Source: UBA1424 sp041654095
Lineage (GTDB): Bacteria > Bacillota_I > Bacilli_A > RFN20 > CAG-826
DNA length: 24,159 nucleotides
Assembly: GCA_041654095.1 (NCBI GenBank)
Contig: JBAZED010000014.1
Location: forward strand, 1 to 24,159
Direction of reading: 5' to 3'
The translations under genes and the position numbers were made by a program. This document shows, in pieces, positions 1 through 7,077 of this stretch; positions within the stretch are counted from its first letter, which is position 1, and each line of letters begins with the position of its first letter. Under the pieces are notes generated by a model, which was not told the origin of the DNA, did not search any database, and saw only the letters and a list, made by a program, of their open reading frames with translations.

Positions 1-191
1 TCGCTCTTGGCGTTTCCCTCCTCGCCTTCATGTTCCTCTTCGCTTTCTCCTATCCGCTTCTCGGCGATCCTTATGGTCTTTTGTTGATGGGGATATTGCC
101 TTTGCTAATCGCTCTTGTTTCTTTGGCGAACAAGTTATTGTTTATGCGGGGTCATAAAGATAAAATTAAAGGCACAGGAAAGGAGCGATAG
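1..191 (+). CDS. C-terminal end of an unknown membrane protein (partial)
   Basis: An open frame enters from the left edge (first full codon at base 3) and ends at the TAG at 189-191. The 62 visible residues hold two hydrophobic stretches (about residues 2-20 and 25-45), separated by a short Gly-Asp-Pro turn, and then a strongly basic tail rich in Lys, Arg and His. This is what the cytoplasmic end of a multi-spanning membrane protein looks like. The Shine-Dalgarno site of the next gene (AAAGGAG) lies inside its last codons, so the two are probably one operon. The family cannot be named from this fragment. Confidence 0.6.
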   Translation, partial: ALGVSLLAFMFLFAFSYPLLGDPYGLLLMGILPLLIALVSLANKLLFMRGHKDKIKGTGKER

Positions 192-194
192 AGA

Positions 195-584
195 ATGCTT
201 AAATTTCTGCAAGTCTTCGGCCAAGGTCTTCTCTACGTCGTCCTTTCACCTTTTTTTATCGCCATCTTAGCTCTCTATGTCGTCTACACCTCAATCGTCA
301 TGGTCTTTTCATATTTCAAACTGATCATTCTCTTCTTCGCCGGAAGAAGTATGTATAGCGATTTGCCCGAAGATCTCGAAGCCAAGAAAATCCTCGACGC
401 GCATCGCGAAGCGCGGCAAGCCCAACTCAATCCCCAACCACAGCCATATCCTCTGCCGCCTTATGGCTACCCCGGTTATCCATATCCACCTCAACCTGGT
501 CAAGTCATCAATCAGCCCGTTGTTCAAGAAATCGAAGCCAAGCCTGTTGATGCTCCTGAAGAAAATAAGGATGGCGAACAATGA
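195..584 (+). CDS. Small membrane protein with Pro/Tyr-rich tail, unknown function
   Basis: A 129-residue protein. Residues 8-50 are very hydrophobic and form one long or two short membrane segments. A charged stretch (about 55-78) and then a low-complexity segment of repeated Pro, Tyr, Gly and Gln (about 80-103) follow, with an acidic C-terminus. The start is supported by AAAGGAG nine bases upstream. Its stop overlaps the next start as ATGA, so translation is probably coupled. Pro/Tyr-rich cytoplasmic tails of this kind occur in many unrelated membrane proteins, where they often act as flexible or protein-binding segments; that is family-independent inference. I do not recognise a family. 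Confidence 0.75.
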   Translation: MLKFLQVFGQGLLYVVLSPFFIAILALYVVYTSIVMVFSYFKLIILFFAGRSMYSDLPEDLEAKKILDAHREARQAQLNPQPQPYPLPPYGYPGYPYPPQPGQVINQPVVQEIEAKPVDAPEENKDGEQ

Positions 585-1258
585 TTCCCTTTTTAGTGAC
601 CCTTTCCGAAAACGAAAAACGGCTGATCATCGGCCTCTTGATCGCCGTCATCCTCGTCTTTGTCTTGATCGGCTTCCTCGGCTTGCTCGTCAAGAAAATC
701 ATGTCTTCGCAAGCTCGTCGCGCCGATACATTCATGTATGATTTAGTCATCACAAAAACGCTTAAAGACTCAAATCATTTTCGACGCGTCGCCAACATCA
801 AAAACCACCGTTTGCTTTTTAAGCAAAGCTGGCTTCCATTCTTAATCCTCTTGGCGTCCGTGGCCTTCCTCCTCACTTTCATGGGAATCACAAGTCGTTG
901 GAATCTCAATGTCTTTGATTATTATGGAACGAACGGAACGGATGGCGAGGGCTTCACGACCTTGCTTTTCATCTTCGATTTTCCAAACGCTCCCAAGACC
1001 GAGTTCTTCGGTATGACTATTATCTCAGGTTGGCCGCCGATTCTCTCTTCGCCTTATCTATCCGTCAACGCTTGGCCTTCCTATGTATTTGTCCCTCTAT
1101 TCGCCACCGGCGGTGTCTGGTATCTCGCTTGCGTCCAAGCCTTCATCGCCCGCTCGTACCGCATTTTGGTCCAATCGAAAAAGGTGTTTGAAAAGCGCCT
1201 CGACAATTACGACGCGACCAAGAACCCGTTGGATAGTCCAATTCCGCCGGTTCAATAA
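581..1258 (+). CDS. Membrane protein of unknown function (225 aa)
   Basis: The protein begins with a hydrophobic helix (about residues 14-37), followed by a basic cytoplasmic-looking segment (about 38-84). A second helix lies at about 85-104. A polar loop of about 60 residues with several Asn, Gly and aromatic residues comes next (about 105-165), then a third helix (about 166-190) and a polar tail ending in a Pro-rich stretch. It overlaps the upstream gene by four bases (ATGA). Its likely partners are the two membrane proteins before it. No enzyme motif is visible and no family is recognised. It converges on the minus-strand gene ending at 1279. Confidence 0.75.
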   Translation: MIPFLVTLSENEKRLIIGLLIAVILVFVLIGFLGLLVKKIMSSQARRADTFMYDLVITKTLKDSNHFRRVANIKNHRLLFKQSWLPFLILLASVAFLLTFMGITSRWNLNVFDYYGTNGTDGEGFTTLLFIFDFPNAPKTEFFGMTIISGWPPILSSPYLSVNAWPSYVFVPLFATGGVWYLACVQAFIARSYRILVQSKKVFEKRLDNYDATKNPLDSPIPPVQ

Positions 1259-1271
1259 TTTAGAAAATTAT
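1255..1271. terminator. Possible weak AT-only hairpin between convergent genes
   Basis: A perfect 7-bp inverted repeat (ATAATTT / AAATTAT) with a 3-base loop sits across the stop codon at 1258, in the 20-base gap between convergent genes. The stem has no G or C, so it would be unstable. It is the only terminator-like structure here, and the call is tentative. Confidence 0.25.
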
Positions 1272-1278
1272 ATTTTAC

Positions 1279-1449
1279 TTATATCGTGCCGATGGCGGCC
1301 CTGATTATTTCGATGATTTCATATAAGACGATGCCGGCTAATAAAATATCAATCACGACAAAAAGATAGAAGATGCGGCGGCTCGACCGAGCTTTTTGCA
1401 ATTGCTTCTCTTCGCTGATTTCAATTTCCTTATCGTTGTTTTCGCTCAT
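1279..1449 (-). CDS. 56-residue single-helix membrane protein downstream of asnS
   Basis: A short open frame runs from ATG at 1449 to TAA at 1279-1281. Residues 1-25 are highly charged: an acidic start (Asn-Asp-Lys-Glu), then Glu/Gln/Lys and a basic Arg-Ser-Ser-Arg-Arg. Residues 26-49 form one clear membrane helix (from IFYLFVV to YEIIEII). The start codon lies two bases past the asnS stop, so it is almost certainly translated from the asnS transcript by coupling; there is only a weak AAAG upstream. The charge pattern (basic residues just before the helix) predicts the N-terminus inside the cell. It is too short for many gene finders. Function is unknown. Confidence 0.65.
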   Translation of the reverse strand: MSENNDKEIEISEEKQLQKARSSRRIFYLFVVIDILLAGIVLYEIIEIIRAAIGTI

Positions 1450-1450
1450 A

Positions 1451-2851
1451 TTAATACTTTAAAGCATTTGCGGAACGAGGGTAAGGCTGAACATCGCGAA
1501 TGTTATTAATTCCGGTGATGTACATCAAGAGGCGATCAAAGCCGATGCCGAAACCGGCATGCGGACAACCGCCGTACTTGCGGAGGTCGAGATACCACTG
1601 CAAATCAGGAAGGAGATGGAGAGCTTCCATCTTTTCTTTTAAGATTTCATAGCGGTCTTCGCGTTGCGAACCACCGACGAGTTCGCCGACATAAGGAACT
1701 AATAAGTCGCACGCTGCGACGGTCTTCCCGTCACCATTTTGATACATATAGAAAGCTTTGAGGTCTTTGGGATAATCGATTAAAAAGACCGGGCCATTGA
1801 CAACTTTCTCCGTAATGTAACGTTCGTGCTCGCTTTGGAGATCCATGCCCCAGGCGATATCGGAGTTGTCAAATTTTACTCCGTCTTTGACGGCTTTGAG
1901 CAGTAGGTCTATAGCTTCCGTATAAGTCATCTTTTTAAATTCGGAAGTGAGGAGGCTGTTCAGGCGTTCCTGCAAAGTATGAGATTGATCGAGGATATTA
2001 TTGAAGAATTCCATCTCTAGCGGACAGTTCTCTAAAACGTGTTCAATACAATATTTGATGCAAGCTTCGATCAATTCCATATCGTCTTCTAAATCCGCGA
2101 AGGCAATTTCGGGTTCGATCATCCAAAACTCACTCGCGTGGCGTGGCGTGTTCGAATTTTCAGCCCGGAAAGTCGGTCCGAAAGTGTAGACATCGCGGAA
2201 GGCCATCGCGAAAGCTTCGACGTGGAGTTGACCGCTGACGGTCAAGGAAGTGTTTTTCCCGAAGAATTCATTGCTCTTCTTTTCGCCCGTGACGACTGAG
2301 AAGATCGCTCCCGCTCCTTCGGCGTCACTACCGGTAATAATCGGAGTGTGGACATACATGAAGTTCTGCTCTTGGAAAAACTGATGGACCGCGAGTGACA
2401 AGGCATTGCGCACTCTGAAGACAGCGCTGAAAGTGTTCGTCCGAGGACGAAGATGAGCGATGTCTCTTAAGAATTCGACGGAGTGGTATTTCTTTTGCAG
2501 CGGGAAATCGTCCGCGCAGTCGCCGACGAGCTCGAGTTCTTTGACGTGAATTTCAAAGGGTTGTTTGGCTTCGGGAGTCAACACGTACTCGCCGACGACG
2601 CGAATCGACGAACCGGTTTTGAGTTTCGAGATGGCGTCGTAATTGCCCAATTGTTCGCGGGAGTAGACGAGTTGGATACCCTTGAAGTTCGTCCCATCGT
2701 TAAAATCGATGAAACCGACGGCTTTGTTATCGCGATTGGATTTTATCCAACCTTCGAGAAACACGCCTTGTTTCAATTTATCCTTGAACTCTTGTTCATC
2801 GCCATAAGTGATGAGATAGAGATCATAAACAGTAATGCTCAATGGTTCCAT
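1451..2851 (-). CDS. asnS: Asparagine--tRNA ligase
   Basis: This class IIb aminoacyl-tRNA synthetase joins asparagine to tRNA-Asn in the cytoplasm. The 466-residue length equals that of the E. coli enzyme. An OB-fold anticodon-binding domain (about residues 30-110) precedes the catalytic domain. Motif 2 (about 226-252) carries the AsnRS-type Arg-Ala-Glu-Asn-Ser-Asn-Thr-Arg-His pattern with EFWMIEPE, which separates it from AspRS. Motif 3 near the C-terminus has GFGIGFDRL. The ATG is preceded by GGAG at good spacing, and its own promoter lies in the 61-base gap after tsaD. No T-box leader precedes it. Having AsnRS suggests direct charging of tRNA-Asn rather than only the amidotransferase route. 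Confidence 0.97.
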   Translation of the reverse strand: MEPLSITVYDLYLITYGDEQEFKDKLKQGVFLEGWIKSNRDNKAVGFIDFNDGTNFKGIQLVYSREQLGNYDAISKLKTGSSIRVVGEYVLTPEAKQPFEIHVKELELVGDCADDFPLQKKYHSVEFLRDIAHLRPRTNTFSAVFRVRNALSLAVHQFFQEQNFMYVHTPIITGSDAEGAGAIFSVVTGEKKSNEFFGKNTSLTVSGQLHVEAFAMAFRDVYTFGPTFRAENSNTPRHASEFWMIEPEIAFADLEDDMELIEACIKYCIEHVLENCPLEMEFFNNILDQSHTLQERLNSLLTSEFKKMTYTEAIDLLLKAVKDGVKFDNSDIAWGMDLQSEHERYITEKVVNGPVFLIDYPKDLKAFYMYQNGDGKTVAACDLLVPYVGELVGGSQREDRYEILKEKMEALHLLPDLQWYLDLRKYGGCPHAGFGIGFDRLLMYITGINNIRDVQPYPRSANALKY

Positions 2852-2877
2852 AATATACTCCGCCTGCTTGTTTTTTA

Positions 2878-2886
2878 ATTATAACA
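2878..2886 (-). promoter_or_regulatory. Extended -10 promoter element for asnS
   Basis: On the minus strand this reads TGTTATAAT, a perfect extended -10 element. Transcription would start near 2871, leaving a leader of about 20 nt that includes the GGAG ribosome site. No good -35 is visible. It would let asnS be transcribed separately from the t6A operon. Confidence 0.55.
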
Positions 2887-2912
2887 ATTAACTTGTCCTT
2901 TATCACTGAGAA

Positions 2913-3923
2913 TCAAAATTTATCAAAATTGGAAATTCGCCAGTTGGGGTCGACACCGACATCAAGTGGGGCGAATACTTTCTTCGCATAGAGACGATCA
3001 GCCAGTTTGGCGATCATCGCGGCATTATCCGTCGTGGCCCATAGCGGAGGGATGATCACATCGATATCGGCGTGAGCAAAATGATTCGTTATCTGTTCGC
3101 GTAAATACGAGTTCGCCGACACTCCGCCGGCTAAGACGACTTGCTTGACCTGGTAGCGTTTCGCGGCCGCGATGGTCTTATCGACGACCATGCCAATCGC
3201 AACATCCTGAAATGATTTGCACATATTTGGAACATTAATATCTTCGCCTTTTTGATGCAAGGAATTAACTAAATTGACGACCGCGGTCTTAAGGCCGGAA
3301 TAGGAAAAATCGAAGCCGCCGTTTCGAAGCGGAGTCGGTAGTTTATAAGTCGGCTGCCCGAGTTTGGCGTTTTGATCAATCGGCAGGCCGCCTGGATATG
3401 GAAGGCCTAAAATGCGGGCGACTTTGTCGAAACACTCGCCGACCGCGTCGTCTTTCGTCTCACCGATAATTTCAAAATCGAGGTGGTCGCGCATGTAGAC
3501 GAGTTCGGTGTTGCCGCCCGAAACAACCGTGCAGAGCATCGGAAAGATAAAGGGCTTGATGTATTCGTTCGCGTAGATATGCGCCGCTAAGTGATGAACC
3601 GGTATCAAGGGCTTCTGATAAATCAGAGCGAGGGTTTTTGCCATCTGCATCCCGACGTGGAGTGCGCCGATTAAACCCGGACCCCGCGTGAAGGCGAAAG
3701 CATCAATCTCATCGAGTTTGACACCGGCTTTTTCGAGGGCTTCTTTTAACACGATGGTAATATTTTCAGCGTGGAGGCGCGCGGCCATCTCCGGCATCAC
3801 TCCTCCATACTTTTTGTGCATCTCGATTTGCGTGGCGACGACGTTGCTCAAAAGGACGCCGTCCCGCGTGATGGCGACCGCGGTTTCGTCGCAGCTTGAT
3901 TCGATGGCTAAAATCATCGCCAT
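2913..3923 (-). CDS. tsaD: tRNA N6-threonylcarbamoyladenosine transferase TsaD
   Basis: TsaD (Kae1/Gcp/YgjD family) transfers the threonylcarbamoyl group to A37 of tRNAs that read ANN codons, working with TsaB and TsaE. The 336 residues match the usual bacterial length. The metal-binding HxxxH is at His111/His115 (HLAAH). The ASKHA-fold phosphate loops are visible: IESSCDET at the N-terminus, the GGVMPEMAARLH segment, YPGG in the middle, and a C-terminal TTDNAAM carrying the conserved Asp. The gene starts two bases after the rimI stop, with AGGAG twelve bases before the first ATG; an alternative ATG two codons later is possible. It is the last gene of the tsaE-tsaB-rimI-tsaD operon. Confidence 0.97.
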   Translation of the reverse strand: MAMILAIESSCDETAVAITRDGVLLSNVVATQIEMHKKYGGVMPEMAARLHAENITIVLKEALEKAGVKLDEIDAFAFTRGPGLIGALHVGMQMAKTLALIYQKPLIPVHHLAAHIYANEYIKPFIFPMLCTVVSGGNTELVYMRDHLDFEIIGETKDDAVGECFDKVARILGLPYPGGLPIDQNAKLGQPTYKLPTPLRNGGFDFSYSGLKTAVVNLVNSLHQKGEDINVPNMCKSFQDVAIGMVVDKTIAAAKRYQVKQVVLAGGVSANSYLREQITNHFAHADIDVIIPPLWATTDNAAMIAKLADRLYAKKVFAPLDVGVDPNWRISNFDKF

Positions 3924-3925
3924 AG

Positions 3926-4396
3926 CTAGATTAATCTCCTGATCATGTAGAGGGCATCATCGCCATTATCGTAATAATGAGGCTTTATCAAAATAGCCTC
4001 AAAGCCATTTTTCTCATAGAAGGCGATTGCCGCCTTATTGTGAATGCGAACTTCGAGCGTAATCGTCTCAACTTCCTCTTCCAATTCCTTTTTTACGTGT
4101 TCGAGCATTTTATTCAAAAGTTTTGTCGCGAGATTCAAGCGCCGATACTTTTTGGCGATGGCAATCTGCGAGATAGTGCTCGACGAGAAAGTGATCATGA
4201 AGTCGATGAAGCCGGCGATTTCTTTGACACCATCTTGTATGACTTCCACAACATAGATGACATTAATCGGGTTTTCATTTAATTCGTATAGGAGATCTCG
4301 TCTCCGCCACGGCACCGCAAAAGAATCATTTTCGATGGCTAAAACGGCATCAAGGTCATCTGGTCGCATCGGATGCATTTCGTAGTTTATACTCAT
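3926..4396 (-). CDS. rimI: Ribosomal protein-type alanine N-acetyltransferase RimI
   Basis: A GNAT-fold acetyltransferase of 156 residues. The acetyl-CoA loop reads KYRRLNLATKLL (family pattern Q/RxxGxG/A, here with Asn-Leu-Ala), followed by the Asn-Lys-Ala-Ala-Ile-Ala-Phe-Tyr-Glu-Lys-Asn-Gly-Phe segment typical of RimI. RimI proteins acetylate the N-terminal alanine of ribosomal protein S18 and possibly other proteins. Its position between tsaB and tsaD is the classic Firmicute arrangement. The start overlaps the tsaB stop as ATGA, implying coupled translation. The acetyl-CoA loop is a slightly unusual variant, but the neighbourhood makes the assignment secure. Confidence 0.93.
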   Translation of the reverse strand: MSINYEMHPMRPDDLDAVLAIENDSFAVPWRRRDLLYELNENPINVIYVVEVIQDGVKEIAGFIDFMITFSSSTISQIAIAKKYRRLNLATKLLNKMLEHVKKELEEEVETITLEVRIHNKAAIAFYEKNGFEAILIKPHYYDNGDDALYMIRRLI

Positions 4397-4986
4397 AGCA
4401 AGTCCTTTAAATAAATTGGCTTCAAAGTCAAAATATTGGGAACAGGTAATGACGACTTATGAGCCTCTAACATCCCCGATAAAACATCAGGTTGATGAGC
4501 TTTGATGCCTAAGTATTTGGCATCGCCGGAAACCGATAAATCGCGATTGGCGTCAATCCACTTCAATAGTTCGTCGTTAGGCCATACTTTTTCCTCAACT
4601 AAGGTCTTGCCATCGCTTTCATAAATTGCGACATAGCTCCTGCCACTACGCGCGTTTATGACGGAAATAGTGCGTAAAAGCGGGGCTTTTTGTGCTAATA
4701 ATGAGGAAATCGCATATATTTTTAGATTTAGAGCAAAGGCCAAAGTTTTAGCGACTGTCAGGGCGATGCGGATGCCAGTATAAGATCCAGGGCCGATGGT
4801 GACGACGACTTCTGATATGTCTTGAGCGGTTATTCCTTGCCGTTTCAAAATAGTATCAATCTCCTTGACCATCAGCTCGCTTTGCCGCTGCCAAGCCACA
4901 TACGAAATGCGGTCGACAATTTGACCATTGAAGGCAAGACCAATATTTAAGTCGCGATTCGCGCTATCGAGGATGAGGCTATACAT
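4393..4986 (-). CDS. tsaB: tRNA threonylcarbamoyladenosine biosynthesis protein TsaB
   Basis: TsaB (YeaZ) is the catalytically inactive ASKHA-fold partner that dimerises with TsaD and is needed for t6A formation. The N-terminal LILDSANRDLNIGL is the family's first phosphate-loop relic, and the VVTIGPGSYTGIRIALTVAK segment (about residues 60-80) is the hallmark motif. At 197 residues it is a little shorter than many TsaB proteins; the shortening is in the poorly conserved C-terminal half. It overlaps tsaE by 8 bases and rimI by 4 bases. Confidence 0.95.
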   Translation of the reverse strand: MYSLILDSANRDLNIGLAFNGQIVDRISYVAWQRQSELMVKEIDTILKRQGITAQDISEVVVTIGPGSYTGIRIALTVAKTLAFALNLKIYAISSLLAQKAPLLRTISVINARSGRSYVAIYESDGKTLVEEKVWPNDELLKWIDANRDLSVSGDAKYLGIKAHQPDVLSGMLEAHKSSLPVPNILTLKPIYLKDLL

Positions 4987-5458
4987 GGAGATGTTCTCCT
5001 AGGCTATTAAGCATCGCATCATAACGGCTGCCAAAACTTTCAAAAGCAATCCGTCTTTTGTTTTCATCTAGCGTCTCGATGATGATGTGGAGCCGTTCGC
5101 TGGGAATGAGTGGTTTGATATAGTCCGGCCATTCGATCAACGTCACACCATCGCCTTCGATAAATTCATCAAGACCTAATTCACTGTCGCGGTTTTCGAG
5201 GCGATAGGCATCGATATGAAACAGCGGCAAGCGACCATGAAAATAGCATTTTAGAATATTAAAAGTCGGAGAGATGACGCGTTCCTCGACATTCAATCCG
5301 GCGGCGATGCCAGCGACAAAAGTCGTCTTCCCGCTTCCGAGTGGCCCTTCGATGGTGATGACCGCGCCCGGAAAGAGAAAAGGGGCCAAGCGCTTCGCTA
5401 ACGCATGGGTATTTTCTTCTGACATTGAAATAGATACTAATTTCAAAATCCGTCCCAA
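4979..5458 (-). CDS. tsaE: tRNA threonylcarbamoyladenosine biosynthesis ATPase TsaE
   Basis: TsaE (YjeE/YdiB) is the small P-loop ATPase that resets the TsaB-TsaD complex. The Walker A motif is GPLGSGKT (about residues 38-45). The family motifs SPTFNIL, FHIDAYRL and LIEWPDY follow in order. The start is a TTG at 5458; other candidates are TTG at 5446 and ATG at 5425. I keep an upstream TTG because the family normally has a beta-strand (here ILKLVSIS) before the first helix, which an ATG start at 5425 would remove. No clear Shine-Dalgarno site precedes any of them. It is the first gene of the t6A operon. Confidence 0.93.
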   Translation of the reverse strand: MGRILKLVSISMSEENTHALAKRLAPFLFPGAVITIEGPLGSGKTTFVAGIAAGLNVEERVISPTFNILKCYFHGRLPLFHIDAYRLENRDSELGLDEFIEGDGVTLIEWPDYIKPLIPSERLHIIIETLDENKRRIAFESFGSRYDAMLNSLGEHLHV

Positions 5459-5470
5459 CTTTCGTTAGCA

Positions 5471-5479
5471 ATTATAACA
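5471..5479 (-). promoter_or_regulatory. Extended -10 promoter element for the tsaE operon
   Basis: The minus strand reads TGTTATAAT, identical to the asnS element. The transcription start would be near 5464, only about 6 nt before the TTG at 5458. It lies back to back with the -10 of the divergent flavoprotein gene. Confidence 0.5.
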
Positions 5480-5487
5480 AATAACGC

Positions 5488-5507
5488 GAAGTATAGTATA
5501 ATACTTC
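5488..5507 (+). promoter_or_regulatory. Palindromic promoter of the flavoprotein gene
   Basis: A 20-base inverted repeat with perfect 7-bp arms (GAAGTAT and ATACTTC, 6-base centre) has a consensus -10 box TATAAT (5497-5502) inside it. The predicted transcript start is near 5509, so the leader before ATG 5516 would be about 7 nt. A dyad over a -10 box is a normal operator layout, so a repressor could act here; the hairpin could also be coincidence. Confidence 0.45.
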
Positions 5508-5515
5508 CTAGGTTT

Positions 5516-6409
5516 ATGCTAAAAGTCATTATTATCGGAGCCGGTCCAGTCGGTCTGCATCTCGCCGGACGCCTAAAAGAGGCTCACCTTTTGCATATCG
5601 TCTTAGAAGCTGGCGAAAATGTCGGAGGTCAGCTGACGGCCCTCTATCCGGAAAAGGAAATTGTCGACTTGCCGGGAATTCCCAGCATCTTAGCCAGAGA
5701 TTATATCGCCAAGTTAAAAGAAGGCATCGATCTCAACAATTTTAGGTTCGTGCAAGAAGTCGTCGATATCAAAAGCTATGATGACCATGTCGAAGTCATC
5801 ACCAAAAACGAAGTCATTTCCGGTGAATATGCCATTATCGCGACCGGTCTTGGTTTTTATAAACCAAAACCATTAGGATTGGAACGCGAAAGCGAATTCA
5901 GCAACATCATGTATGCTCTGACGAGTTTTGACTTTCTAAAAGATAAGCGCGTCGCCGTTTTTGGCGGCGGCGACTCCGCGCTCGACTGGGCAAAGGAAAT
6001 CTCCAGATTGGCGAGTAAGTTATACCTCGTCCACCGCCGCCGCGAATTTCGCGGCAATGTCGCAACGATTCAAAACATTCAGAATATCGATGTCCTAACT
6101 CCCTATGTTCCCGAAAAATTAATCATTGAAAACGATGCGCTAAAAGGAATAACCATCAAGAATGTCGAAGACGTATCGCGGCGGGATTTGAATGTCGACT
6201 ATATCATGGTCAACTTCGGCAATATTCCCTCGCCGGTCGCCTTCGATATACCGAAGCTAAATACCGGCATCATCTGTGATGAACATCGCTGCGTCTTGAA
6301 CCGCGTCTATGTCGCGGGCGACGCCATCGGGATTCCCGGCAAGGTCAAAAGGATTGCCGATGGAAATAGAGATGCCGATATGGTATTAAAAACTATTTTT
6401 AAGATTTAA
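5516..6409 (+). CDS. Ferredoxin/flavodoxin--NADP+ reductase-like flavoprotein (YumC type)
   Basis: A 297-residue two-dinucleotide-domain flavoprotein. The FAD motif is at the N-terminus (IIIGAGPVGLHLAGRL), followed by GGQLTALYPEKEIVDLPGIP, the signature of Bacillus YumC-type reductases. The NADP-binding motif is FGGGDSALDWA, and HRRREFRG supplies the phosphate-binding arginines. A second FAD motif, YVAGDAIG, is near the end. There is no CxxC pair, so it is not a thioredoxin reductase. It stops soon after the last FAD motif, about 35 residues short of YumC, so the usual C-terminal FAD-stacking tail looks absent. No Shine-Dalgarno site precedes the ATG. It converges on ntdP with an 11-base overlap. 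Confidence 0.88.
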   Translation: MLKVIIIGAGPVGLHLAGRLKEAHLLHIVLEAGENVGGQLTALYPEKEIVDLPGIPSILARDYIAKLKEGIDLNNFRFVQEVVDIKSYDDHVEVITKNEVISGEYAIIATGLGFYKPKPLGLERESEFSNIMYALTSFDFLKDKRVAVFGGGDSALDWAKEISRLASKLYLVHRRREFRGNVATIQNIQNIDVLTPYVPEKLIIENDALKGITIKNVEDVSRRDLNVDYIMVNFGNIPSPVAFDIPKLNTGIICDEHRCVLNRVYVAGDAIGIPGKVKRIADGNRDADMVLKTIFKI

Positions 6410-6935
6410 CTTTCGTAAAGTGCTCGTTGAATTCGTTATATAAGGCGTAGATCTCCTCATCGATAAAAGGGAATTCGCGCTTTTTTATCATCTCGTATAT
6501 TTTGCTGACCGAGATGGCTAAGGCTTTCTTGATGTCATCGCCATATTCCAAGGCATAGGCGTGCCGCTCGTACTCGTTTTGATCCAAGAGCTTCGTCGAA
6601 CCGCCGGGAAAGAGCTTGATGTCGAGATCGTAGTCGATGTATTTGATGCAGTCGTCGGCGATGATGGCCGGCGAGGCGACGTTGACGTAGTAGGAGATGT
6701 CTTTATCTTTGAGCATCGCGATGACGTTGAGCCACTCCTTCTTAAAGAAGATGAAGACGGCCGGTTCGCGGGTGTGCCACCTCCGCCCGTCGTGTTCGAC
6801 GACGCTGGAGCGGACGGAAATAAAGGTGATGTGGCTATCATTATCTTCCAAGACAAAACCATGGCTCCAGGCCCGGTGTAATTCCCCATCATGTTTATAA
6901 GCTTGGATTCTCAGCCAACGACCTTCGTGATTCAT
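6399..6935 (-). CDS. ntdP: Nucleoside tri-/diphosphate phosphatase NtdP (DUF402)
   Basis: A DUF402 protein of 178 residues that closely resembles B. subtilis YgaC in its motifs. It has IQAYKHDGELHRAW at the N-terminus, DGRRWHTREPA, SYYVNVASP in the middle, KYIDYDLDIKLFP with the metal-binding acidic residues, and DQNEYERHAYALEY after it. Characterised relatives hydrolyse nucleoside di- and triphosphates in the cytoplasm with a divalent metal. The ATG has AGGAAG eight bases upstream and a leader of about 50 nt. The 3' end overlaps the flavoprotein gene by 11 bases. Long antisense frames inside it are shadows of its codon bias. Confidence 0.93.
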   Translation of the reverse strand: MNHEGRWLRIQAYKHDGELHRAWSHGFVLEDNDSHITFISVRSSVVEHDGRRWHTREPAVFIFFKKEWLNVIAMLKDKDISYYVNVASPAIIADDCIKYIDYDLDIKLFPGGSTKLLDQNEYERHAYALEYGDDIKKALAISVSKIYEMIKKREFPFIDEEIYALYNEFNEHFTKVKS

Positions 6936-6987
6936 GTGTCAACTTCCTAATGCGGTTCGGAACCCCTGTCGTCCCGTTATCGCTCTC

Positions 6988-6996
6988 ATTATAGCA
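6988..6996 (-). promoter_or_regulatory. Extended -10 promoter element for ntdP
   Basis: On the minus strand this is TGCTATAAT, a perfect extended -10. It sits just past the terminator of the 39-residue gene, so ntdP starts a new transcript with a leader of about 45-50 nt. No clear -35 is visible. Confidence 0.6.
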
Positions 6997-6998
6997 TC

Positions 6999-7037
6999 AA
7001 AAAATATGCGGATGGTAAACCACAAATATCATCCGCA
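6999..7037 (-). terminator. Rho-independent terminator of the 39-residue gene
   Basis: Read on the minus strand, an 8-bp perfect stem (TGCGGATG / CATCCGCA) with a loop of about 15 bases is followed by TATTTTTT. It lies about 40 bases after the stop of the small gene at 7078 and before the ntdP promoter. This is the only convincing intrinsic terminator in the window. Confidence 0.7.
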
Positions 7038-7077
7038 GTAAAAAAGAACGAGGTTTGGCCGAAGACCAACATGTTAA

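Noticed and set aside
2852..2912. T-box riboswitch before asnS
   Set aside because: The gap is only 61 bases, with a -10 box about 27 bases before the ATG; a T-box needs far more leader.
6518..6892. Long open frames on both strands inside ntdP
   Set aside because: They are low-complexity (Ser/Thr/Pro- or Asp/Val-rich) shadows of the real gene's codon bias, lack ribosome sites and match no family.
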